Source of the DNA: Flavobacteriaceae bacterium
GTDB lineage: Bacteria > Bacteroidota > Bacteroidia > Flavobacteriales > Flavobacteriaceae
Assembly (NCBI GenBank): GCA_003511845.1
Contig: DOIV01000212.1
Location: 1 to 7,120 of the forward strand
Length of the DNA stretch: 7,120 nt
Direction: 5' to 3'
Shown piece by piece: positions 1 to 4,953 of the stretch (its first letter is position 1; each line of letters opens with the position of its first letter). Made by a program: the position numbers and the translations under genes. The notes beneath the pieces were generated by a model that ran no database searches, was not told the DNA's origin, and saw only the letters and a list, made by a program, of their open reading frames with translations.

Positions 1-1
1 C

Positions 2-40
2 ATTGAAGAGTTAAAGAAAAAATTACCTTTGTCTAAATAA
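2..40 (+). CDS. 3' end of an unidentified gene (partial)
   Basis: An open frame enters from the left edge and ends at TAA (38-40). It encodes only IEELKKKLPLSK, a lysine- and leucine-rich, probably helical tail. Twelve residues are too few to identify a family. Its stop lies 9 bp from the stop of the convergent mnmE gene, a spacing typical of two real genes meeting tail to tail, and this is the main reason to list it. It could equally be a chance open stretch, since no start or upstream context is visible. Confidence 0.3.
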   Translation: MEELKKKLPLSK

Positions 41-49
41 AATTAAAAG

Positions 50-1441
50 CTATTTCCCAATACAAAAGTTAGCAAAGATATTTCCTAATAAATCTTCAGT
101 AGTTACTTTCCCGGTAATTTCACCTAAATGATGTAAAGCTTGTCTAATGTCAATAGCAATTAAGTCACTGCTTAAATTACTATCTATACCTTTTTGTACA
201 TTATTAATTTCTATTAAGGCTTTGTTTAAGGCTTCAAAATGTCTGCTATTACTGACAATAGTTTGGTTATTGCTTAAAGCACCTATATTTGCTAATTTGC
301 TAAGTTCTTCTTTAAGTTTGTTAATCCCTGTTTTCTCTTTTGATGATATTAAAATTGATTGTTGAGTGTTAGATTTTAAACTTTCAATTTCTTTTTCAGA
401 AAGTAAATCAATTTTATTAATTATTGTTAGTATTTTCTTATTCGGATATTTTTTTTGTAAATCTAAAATAGTCTTATGTCTTACGTCTAATAGTCTTGCG
501 TCTAAACGAGAGCCATCAACAAGCAACAAAACCAATTGTGCTTTTTCAATGTTTTCAAAAGTTTTTTGAATTCCGATATTTTCAACAATATCTTTAGTTT
601 CTCTAATACCAGCCGTGTCAATAAAACGATAAGCAACACCTTCAATAATTAAATTATCTTCAATGGCATCTCTAGTGGTACCAGCTATTTCACTTACAAT
701 GGCTTTTTCTTCATTAAGTAAAGTATTTAATAATGTTGATTTCCCTACGTTAGGTTCACCAACAATGGCAATAGGAATTCCGTTTTTCAATGCGTTGCCA
801 TAAGCGAATGATTCAATCAATCGTTTTAAAACAGACGTAATTTTATAAACAAGTTTTTGAAAATCATCTCTATTTGCAAATTCAACATCTTCTTCTGCAA
901 AATCAAGTTCCAATTCAATTAATGATGCAAAATTGAGTAATTCCTGTCGTAGTTGTTCAATTTCATTAGAAAAACCACCACGCATTTGTTGCATGGCAAT
1001 TTGATGAGAAGCTTTAGAATCAGATGCAATCAAATCAGCAACAGCTTCAGCTTGACTGAGATCTAGTTTTCCGTTAAGGAAAGCTCGTAATGTAAACTCT
1101 CCAGCATCCGCATGACGGACTCCATTTTTTAAAAATAACTGTAAAATTTCTTTTTGGATGTATACAGAACCATGACAGTTAATTTCAATTACATTTTCGC
1201 CAGTATAAGAATTAGGATTTTTAAAAATAGAAACCAAGACTTCATCAATCACACTTTTACCATCAATTATATGCCCTAAGTGAATGGTATGTGTTTTTTG
1301 ATTAGTTAGATTTTTTTTATGGATAGATTTAAAAAATTGATTGACAATTTCAATAGCATTTTTTCCAGATAAACGGATGATAGCAACAGCACCTGCTCCT
1401 GAAGGTGTTGCTAAAGCAATAATGGTATCTTGTAAATTCAT
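50..1441 (-). CDS. mnmE: tRNA modification GTPase MnmE (TrmE)
   Basis: MnmE works with MnmG to build the (carboxymethyl)aminomethyl group on wobble uridine 34 of several tRNAs, using a methylene/formyl-tetrahydrofolate carbon and K+-dependent GTP hydrolysis in the cytoplasm. The 463 residues match the family length (E. coli 454). The N-terminal folate-binding domain opens with the typical DTIIALATPSGAGAVAIIRLSG-type start, and the conserved AGEFTLRAFLNGKLDLSQAE segment lies near residues 113-132. The G domain, inserted in the helical domain, shows G1 GEPNVGKS (228-235), GTTRD (254-258), G3 DTAG (275-278) and G4 NKID (342-345). The protein ends in the catalytic CIGK motif, with Cys460. The ATG at 1439-1441 gives the family's standard N-terminus, and only a weak AGG precedes it. 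The gene is intact, with no frameshift. It is separated by about 1 kb from the co-oriented miaE, so it is probably transcribed on its own. Confidence 0.98.
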   Translation of the reverse strand: MNLQDTIIALATPSGAGAVAIIRLSGKNAIEIVNQFFKSIHKKNLTNQKTHTIHLGHIIDGKSVIDEVLVSIFKNPNSYTGENVIEINCHGSVYIQKEILQLFLKNGVRHADAGEFTLRAFLNGKLDLSQAEAVADLIASDSKASHQIAMQQMRGGFSNEIEQLRQELLNFASLIELELDFAEEDVEFANRDDFQKLVYKITSVLKRLIESFAYGNALKNGIPIAIVGEPNVGKSTLLNTLLNEEKAIVSEIAGTTRDAIEDNLIIEGVAYRFIDTAGIRETKDIVENIGIQKTFENIEKAQLVLLLVDGSRLDARLLDVRHKTILDLQKKYPNKKILTIINKIDLLSEKEIESLKSNTQQSILISSKEKTGINKLKEELSKLANIGALSNNQTIVSNSRHFEALNKALIEINNVQKGIDSNLSSDLIAIDIRQALHHLGEITGKVTTEDLLGNIFANFCIGK

Positions 1442-1460
1442 CCTAATAAATAATAAGTAA

Positions 1461-1468
1461 CAAAAATA
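1461..1468 (-). promoter_or_regulatory. possible -7 element for mnmE
   Basis: The minus strand reads TATTTTTG, matching the Bacteroidota -7 consensus TAnnTTTG. Nineteen nucleotides separate it from the mnmE ATG, which would give a short leader. No TTG is present at the expected -33 distance, so this is a half match in an A/T-rich stretch and could be chance. It is the best candidate I see for mnmE transcription. Confidence 0.35.
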
Positions 1469-1602
1469 TGAATTCTATTGTTCTGTTTTGTGAATTTTAA
1501 AGAATGTTTTATAATAGCCTTAAATGAGTGATTTGTAATAAATTGAATTTTATGTTGACATATATGTTGAATAACAAAACTAAAAACAATCAATTATTAG
1601 AT

Positions 1603-1664
1603 TTAATCCCTCATTGAGGGTTTAACCTGCCTGACGGCAGTCAGATTCCCCGAGGATTGCCTCG
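1603..1664. repeat. three back-to-back short palindromes, GC-rich
   Basis: Three inverted repeats follow each other almost without gaps. The first (1603-1625) is TTAA-T-CCCTCA-T-TGAGGG-T-TTAA, with 10 paired bases per arm and one T/T mismatch. The second (1627-1640) is CTGCC-TGAC-GGCAG. The third (1651-1664) is CGAGG-ATTG-CCTCG. Their GC content stands out against the A/T-rich surroundings. Clusters of CTGCC/GGCAG-type palindromes resemble dispersed repetitive elements common between genes in flavobacterial genomes (general familiarity, not a search). They may be remnants of REP- or MITE-like elements, or serve as transcript-end hairpins. No clean T-tract follows any stem, so I do not call an intrinsic terminator. 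Confidence 0.6.
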
Positions 1665-1701
1665 AAATAGAAAACTGTTTTGTTCGTGATTATACCCTGT
1701 A

Positions 1702-1725
1702 CCCCTTCCTGCGGCAGGCTTGGGG
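1702..1725. repeat. imperfect inverted repeat around CCTGCGGCAGG
   Basis: The core CCTGC-G-GCAGG (1708-1718) is a perfect palindrome with a 1-nt centre. It is flanked by CCCC (1702-1705) and GGGG (1722-1725), which can pair across short T-rich asymmetric bulges. It shares the CCTGC/GGCAG core with the palindrome at 1627-1640, which suggests that both belong to one repeat family or a decayed composite element spanning about 1603-1725. Confidence 0.5.
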
Positions 1726-2126
1726 CGAGGTAGTTGATTTACAGTCGTGTGTGGATTTATTTTACCATTTGTGAATGTCTATTAAATAAAGATAAAGTTT
1801 TGGCAATAGATAAACATGGAAGGGGAGGGCTATTATGAATTTTAGAATTGGTAAGATTCTTTATCCATTTCTATGCATACCGAAGTTTTTTTTTGATTAG
1901 GATTACTTGGATTGCATCTTTTATTTCATTTTTCCTATAATAAATGCTACAAAATAGAGTAATTGAAAATAATCAAATCACCCATTTTCCTTGAAATTCA
2001 TATAATTAAATAAAACAGTTAATTGTATTTTTAGTTTTTTGAATTTAATTTAAAATATTTTGGTTGGTAAATGAGATCAACTTTTTGATTTAAGAACCTC
2101 AATACCAACGTATTAATGTTTTTTAG

Positions 2127-2168
2127 AAAACTACCCATTTACCATGAGTTTTAAAATCACCCAGTTTC
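2127..2168 (+). promoter_or_regulatory. tandem ACCCA-type motifs, possible regulator site
   Basis: Two similar motifs, AAAACTACCCATTTACC (2127-2143) and AAAATCACCCAGTTTCA (2153-2169), have their ACCCA cores 26 bp apart. A third relative, AAATCACCCATTTTCC, lies upstream (1975-1990). The pair sits just upstream of the + strand promoter-like sequence at 2173-2203, where an activator would bind. Direct repeats in that position are typical of sites for dimeric response regulators such as the LytTR class, but the 26-bp spacing differs from the usual roughly 21 bp. The regulator is therefore unknown and the call is tentative. Confidence 0.3.
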
Positions 2169-2172
2169 ACTA

Positions 2173-2203
2173 TTGACTAGTATGTATATGGTGCATATAT
2201 TTG
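2173..2203 (+). promoter_or_regulatory. consensus-like Bacteroidota promoter facing the repeat units
   Basis: TTG (2173-2175), 20 nt, then TATATTTG (2196-2203) match the Bacteroidota sigma-ABfr consensus TTG / TAnnTTTG. The spacing is exactly that of the dnaX promoter in this window. Transcription would start near 2210 and run through the paired 23-nt repeats toward the 3' end of miaE, antisense to it. No credible protein frame begins downstream, so a small RNA is the natural product if the promoter is active. Such matches do occur by chance in A/T-rich DNA. Confidence 0.45.
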
Positions 2204-2263
2204 TATTCAATAAAGCGTATAATAGATTCGGTTTTTTTACGTTATATAATTAATACTAAAATT

Positions 2264-2315
2264 AGGGGAGAAAGGAGAGAAGTGAAAATTATAACTACGA
2301 GTAACTTTTCTCCTT
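2264..2315. repeat. repeat unit A: 23-nt direct repeat with complementary arm
   Basis: A 23-nt purine-rich sequence starting AGGGGAGAAAGG (2264-2286) recurs perfectly at 2365-2387. Its part AAGGAGAGAAGT (2272-2283) is complementary to ACTTTTCTCCTT (2304-2315) over 12 positions with a single G-T (G-U in RNA) pair, around a 20-nt loop. On either strand a transcript could therefore fold here. The unit lies in the stretch downstream of miaE, so it could be part of the miaE 3' untranslated region or of a separate + strand RNA. Confidence 0.6.
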
Positions 2316-2334
2316 CATTAAAAATTTACCCTTT

Positions 2335-2363
2335 AGCTGAATTACATATTATGCAATTCAACT
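2335..2363. repeat. tight inverted repeat between the two repeat units
   Basis: TGAATTACAT (2338-2347) and ATGCAATTCA (2351-2360) pair around a 3-nt loop with one mismatch. Pairing resumes for two more bases on each side (2335-2336 with 2362-2363) after a second mismatch. This A/T-rich stem of about 12 pairs is centred in the spacer between repeat units A and B. It has no adjoining T-run on either strand, so a terminator role is not evident. Confidence 0.5.
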
Positions 2364-2364
2364 C

Positions 2365-2428
2365 AGGGGAGAAAGGAGAGAAGTGAAGAATTAGGTATGA
2401 GCTTAATTTGTAAGTAGCTTTTCTCCTT
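2365..2428. repeat. repeat unit B: second copy of the paired repeat
   Basis: This is the second perfect copy of the 23-nt sequence (2365-2387). Its arm AAGGAGAGAAGT (2373-2384) pairs with GCTTTTCTCCTT (2417-2428), here with a 32-nt loop. The loop sequence differs from that of unit A, while both arms are kept, so the units share a stem rather than simply being a recent tandem duplication. The distal arm ends 22 bp before the miaE stop codon. Confidence 0.6.
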
Positions 2429-2450
2429 ACTATTTTATAGAAACTCTATT

Positions 2451-3032
2451 TTATCCGTGAACGGTAGCATTTAAACCTCTATTTTTTATAAAGTCAGCTT
2501 CAAAATCTAATAAGGCATTCCATTTTTTATCAACTATAGTTTTATCTTGATATTGACGTGCAAAGCCTAAAAACACAGTATAGTGATTGGCTTCAGAAAT
2601 CATTAATTCTTTATAAAATTCAATAAGTTCAGGATCTTCTAGGTTTTCAGAAAACACTTTAAAACGCTCACAACTTCTTGCTTCAATCAAAGCAGCAACT
2701 AATAAACGTTGAATTAAAGCTTCGTTTCTATCTTTAGTTTTGGTAAAAAAAGATTGTAATGTTTTAGCATAATCATTGCGTTGTTCTCTGCCTAAAGTCA
2801 TTCCTCTAGCAATCATTAAATCATGAACCATTTTAAAATGTTCCATTTCTTCAATAGCAATTTCACTCATTGCAGTAACCAATTCAGTCTCTTCAGAATA
2901 ATTGATAATTATTGAAACTGCATTTGAAGCTGCTTTTTGTTCAGCAAAAGCATGATCTGTCAATATTTGTTGCAAATTACTTTTGGCAATTTCTGCCCAT
3001 GAAGTTTGAGTTTCAAATTTAAGTCCTAACAT
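2451..3032 (-). CDS. miaE: tRNA-(ms2io6A)-hydroxylase, MiaE family
   Basis: MiaE is an O2-dependent non-haem diiron monooxygenase. It hydroxylates the isopentenyl group of ms2i6A at tRNA position 37, after MiaA and MiaB have acted. The 193-residue ferritin-like four-helix protein shows the expected ligand pattern: Glu31 (in DHAFAEQKAA), E62-M-E-H65, Glu117 (in LIEARSCERF) and E147-A-N-H150, i.e. E, ExxH, E, ExxH. It ends in VHG, and MiaE proteins often end in a short His/Gly tail. Length fits the family (about 190-200). The ATG follows the dnaX TAA after only two bases (TAA-TT-ATG), which indicates co-transcription and probably translational coupling with dnaX. Assignment to MiaE rather than another ferritin-like protein rests on overall sequence character as well as the ligands. 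The substrate is inferred from the family. Confidence 0.9.
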   Translation of the reverse strand: MLGLKFETQTSWAEIAKSNLQQILTDHAFAEQKAASNAVSIIINYSEETELVTAMSEIAIEEMEHFKMVHDLMIARGMTLGREQRNDYAKTLQSFFTKTKDRNEALIQRLLVAALIEARSCERFKVFSENLEDPELIEFYKELMISEANHYTVFLGFARQYQDKTIVDKKWNALLDFEADFIKNRGLNATVHG

Positions 3033-3034
3033 AA

Positions 3035-4744
3035 TTAAAGATCTAGTTTAAATGTTTTTTGAAGTTTAGCTAATGCTTTGTTTTTTTCTAAAAGCTTATT
3101 GTATTTTTCTTGAGGGGTATAAGCAAACTTTTTTTGATGTTCTTCATTTACAGTGATTTCAAAATCAATGCTGTAGTTGTTTAGTTTTTCGCGAAAATCT
3201 CTAAGTAGTTTAGGGCTTTCTTTTAAAAGTTGATCCTTCATTAAAGCACTCGGAAAAGTAAGTAGAATACTATTTTCTTTTATTTTAGGCGTATCTACAT
3301 TCATTATAGATGCAATAATTCTTTCACCCTTTTTTTCACGTAGTTTTGCATAGACATTCCAAAGTTCTAAAAATTGAGCTTCAGTAAATTTATCTTTGGG
3401 TTTGTTTTCATTGTCAGAAAGATCATCTAAAGTACTCACTATAACCTCTTTCTTTTTAGAGATACTATTTAATGATAATACCGAGGATCTGCGGTTTGTT
3501 CTGGTTTTTAAAACTGGTGCAGCTTGAATTTCATTAGTTACTTTTTTTGTAGTTTCTAATTGTTCTGGAGTCGTCTTAGCTTGAACTTTAATAAATTCTT
3601 TTACAACAGTTTTTTTAGTTTTACTAAAATGAGAAGCGGGAATTATGTAGTATTTATGCTTTTTTTTTTCTCCCAAATCTTTGGGAGTAAACGTAATTGA
3701 AGCCAATTGCATCAATGCTAATTCGACGAGTAGGCGTTGATTTTTACTGCTTTTATATTTTAAATCACATTCATTTGCCAAATCAATGGCTTTCAGTAGA
3801 AAGGAAAGTTCACATTTTTTACTTTGCTCATCGTATTGTTTTTTTGTGCTATCACCTACTTCTAAAAGCGGAATAGTAACACTATCTTTAGCCACTAATA
3901 AATCTCTAAAATGTGAGGCCAATCCTGAAATAAAATGGTGTCCTTCAAATCCTTTGGCTAAAATTTCATTAAAAGCAACCAGTACTTTCGGAATGTTATT
4001 TTCTAAAATTAAATCGGTTGTTTTGAAATACGAATCGTAATCTAACACATTCAAATTTTCAGCAACTGCTTGTCTGGTCAAATTATCAGAAGAAAAACTT
4101 ACTACTCTATCAAAAATAGAAAGTGCGTCTCGTAAGGCACCATCCGCTTTTTGAGCGATAATATGTAAAGCATCATCGTCTGCCTTTATGTTTTCTTGTT
4201 TGGCAATTTTATGTAAATAATCTTTAGTGTCTTTAACTCCAATACGTTTAAAATCAAAAATTTGACATCTTGATAGAATTGTAGGTATGATTTTATGCTT
4301 TTCAGTTGTAGCTAAAATAAATATTGCATGAGCAGGAGGTTCTTCTAAAGTCTTTAAAAAAGCATTGAAGGCAGCTTGTGATAACATATGTACCTCATCA
4401 ATGATATAAACTTTGTAATTGCCTGTTTGTGGCGGAATACGAACTTGATCGGTTAAATTTCTAATATCATCTACAGAATTATTTGAAGCGGCATCCAATT
4501 CAAAAATATTAAAGGCAAAATCTTCATCAGGATCTATTTCTGCTCCTTCTTGATTGATACGTTTGGCTAAAATTCGTGCACATGTTGTTTTACCAACACC
4601 TCTAGGGCCTGTAAAAAGTAACGCTTGAGCTAAATGGTTGTTTTTTATAGCATTTTCAAGCGTATTTGTGATGGCTTTTTGCCCCACAACATCCTCAAAT
4701 ACTTGAGGTCTATACTTACGTGCTGATACTATAAAATGTTCCAT
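3035..4744 (-). CDS. dnaX: DNA polymerase III subunit gamma/tau
   Basis: DnaX is the AAA+ ATPase of the clamp loader, which places the beta clamp on primed DNA; the full-length tau form also links polymerase cores and helicase. The 569 residues show Walker A GPRGVGKT (46-53), Walker B IIDEVH (114-119), the sensor-1 region ATTEKH (145-150), the SRC arginine-finger motif (158-160) and sensor 2 GALRDALS (202-209). Domain III runs to about residue 350. A charged linker (about 355-450) leads to a Bacteroidota-type C-terminal domain (about 452-569). The four cysteines of the E. coli zinc module are absent; the segment at 61-80 reads KRINQEGAEIDPDEDFAFNI. The ATG at 4742-4744 gives the usual ARKYRPQ-type start. 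The gene heads a dnaX-miaE unit. Inside the linker start (residues 359-362) lies an A10 run preceded by a hairpin, which may cause programmed slippage to a short gamma-like form. Confidence 0.97.
   Translation of the reverse strand: MEHFIVSARKYRPQVFEDVVGQKAITNTLENAIKNNHLAQALLFTGPRGVGKTTCARILAKRINQEGAEIDPDEDFAFNIFELDAASNNSVDDIRNLTDQVRIPPQTGNYKVYIIDEVHMLSQAAFNAFLKTLEEPPAHAIFILATTEKHKIIPTILSRCQIFDFKRIGVKDTKDYLHKIAKQENIKADDDALHIIAQKADGALRDALSIFDRVVSFSSDNLTRQAVAENLNVLDYDSYFKTTDLILENNIPKVLVAFNEILAKGFEGHHFISGLASHFRDLLVAKDSVTIPLLEVGDSTKKQYDEQSKKCELSFLLKAIDLANECDLKYKSSKNQRLLVELALMQLASITFTPKDLGEKKKHKYYIIPASHFSKTKKTVVKEFIKVQAKTTPEQLETTKKVTNEIQAAPVLKTRTNRRSSVLSLNSISKKKEVIVSTLDDLSDNENKPKDKFTEAQFLELWNVYAKLREKKGERIIASIMNVDTPKIKENSILLTFPSALMKDQLLKESPKLLRDFREKLNNYSIDFEITVNEEHQKKFAYTPQEKYNKLLEKNKALAKLQKTFKLDL
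3654..3687 (-). promoter_or_regulatory. putative programmed slippage/frameshift site in dnaX
   Basis: On the coding strand, the perfect inverted repeat CTCCCAAA-GA-TTTGGGAG (3687 down to 3670) directly abuts ten A (3669-3660), followed by GCATAA. Codons are GGA GAA AAA AAA AAG CAT, so the run ends in A-AAA-AAG in the phase of the E. coli dnaX -1 frameshift heptamer. A -1 shift or one extra A gives K-K-K-A-stop (TAA 3656-3654), a 363-residue product. A +1 shift or a lost A gives S-I-N-T-T-stop (TAA 3645-3643), 366 residues. The break falls just after domain III, where gamma forms end in other bacteria. E. coli uses ribosomal frameshifting and Thermus an A9 run for this purpose. The function here is inferred; poly-lysine coding alone could also produce an A-run. 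Confidence 0.5.
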
Positions 4745-4777
4745 TAATTATGATAAATACGTTTTGTATTGATGAGA

Positions 4778-4808
4778 CAAATGTAGGTATCTAAACATAG
4801 AATTACAA
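4778..4808 (-). promoter_or_regulatory. dnaX-miaE promoter
   Basis: On the minus strand, TTG (4808-4806), 20 nt, then TACATTTG (4785-4778) match the Bacteroidota consensus TTG / TAnnTTTG. The -7 element ends 33 nt before the dnaX ATG, giving a leader of about 25-30 nt. Both elements, the spacing and the position in a divergent intergenic region agree, so this is the best-supported promoter in the window. It should drive both dnaX and the tightly linked miaE. Confidence 0.7.
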
Positions 4809-4920
4809 TTAATTTTCTTGATTGACAGCTAAAGTTTTGAACAATTTAAAATACTAAGGTTAAGTTTTGAATTACTGGGATAATATTTAAAGTGGTTATA
4901 CAAAACTAAAATGGATTGAT

Positions 4921-4928
4921 TATCTTTG
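4921..4928 (+). promoter_or_regulatory. -7 element of the pheT promoter
   Basis: TATCTTTG matches TAnnTTTG exactly and lies 25 nt before the pheT ATG, the right distance for a short leader. No TTG is found 17-23 nt upstream, so the -33 element is weak or absent. It faces away from the dnaX promoter about 110 bp to the left. It suggests that pheT is transcribed here from its own promoter rather than from an upstream pheS. Confidence 0.5.
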
Positions 4929-4953
4929 TGCGTTTAAAAATAAAAAAGAACAG

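Larger units (their letters stand above)
1442..2450. other. gene-free region of about 1 kb between miaE and mnmE
   Basis: No reading frame here has a recognisable product or a credible start. From left to right it holds the possible mnmE -7 element, a short direct repeat TATGTTGA (1551-1558 and 1563-1570), the palindrome cluster (1603-1725), and a plain A/T-rich stretch (about 1741-1970) in which I see nothing but a T9 run (1886-1894). After that come three ACCCA-type motifs (1975-2168), a consensus-like + strand promoter (2173-2203) and the paired 23-nt repeats (2264-2428). This is unusually long for a gap between two core genes. I see no transposase remnant, tRNA or rRNA. Confidence 0.7.

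Noticed and set aside
147..569. Two + strand frames inside mnmE
   Set aside because: Antisense shadows of the mnmE G domain and C-terminal region, whose coding sense is certain from its motifs.
1886..1894. T9 run as a terminator tail
   Set aside because: No stable stem is seen directly upstream on the + strand, and no gene ends there.
1835..1900. 21-codon + strand frame MNFRIGKILYPF... preceded by a GGAAGGGGAGGG stretch resembling a Shine-Dalgarno
   Set aside because: Short enough to occur by chance. Bacteroidota rarely rely on Shine-Dalgarno sequences, and no promoter match lies just upstream.
2201..2386. 61-codon + strand frame starting with TTG in the miaE-mnmE gap
   Set aside because: The start codon lies inside the likely -7 element, upstream of any transcript start. 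The end is simply the translated purine-rich repeat (GERRE..., GEKGEK), and no protein family is recognisable.
2264..2428. CRISPR-like array
   Set aside because: Only two copies of the 23-nt repeat, 78 nt apart, each with a paired downstream arm and no further repeats or cas genes; this is a stem-loop repeat, not an array.
3660..3687. Hairpin next to a T10 run read as an intrinsic terminator
   Set aside because: On the + strand the T-run precedes the hairpin, and on the minus strand the hairpin is followed by A's, so neither strand has the hairpin-then-U order. It is also internal to an intact gene.
3786..4040. 84-codon + strand frame inside dnaX
   Set aside because: Antisense shadow of domain III of DnaX, with no recognisable features.
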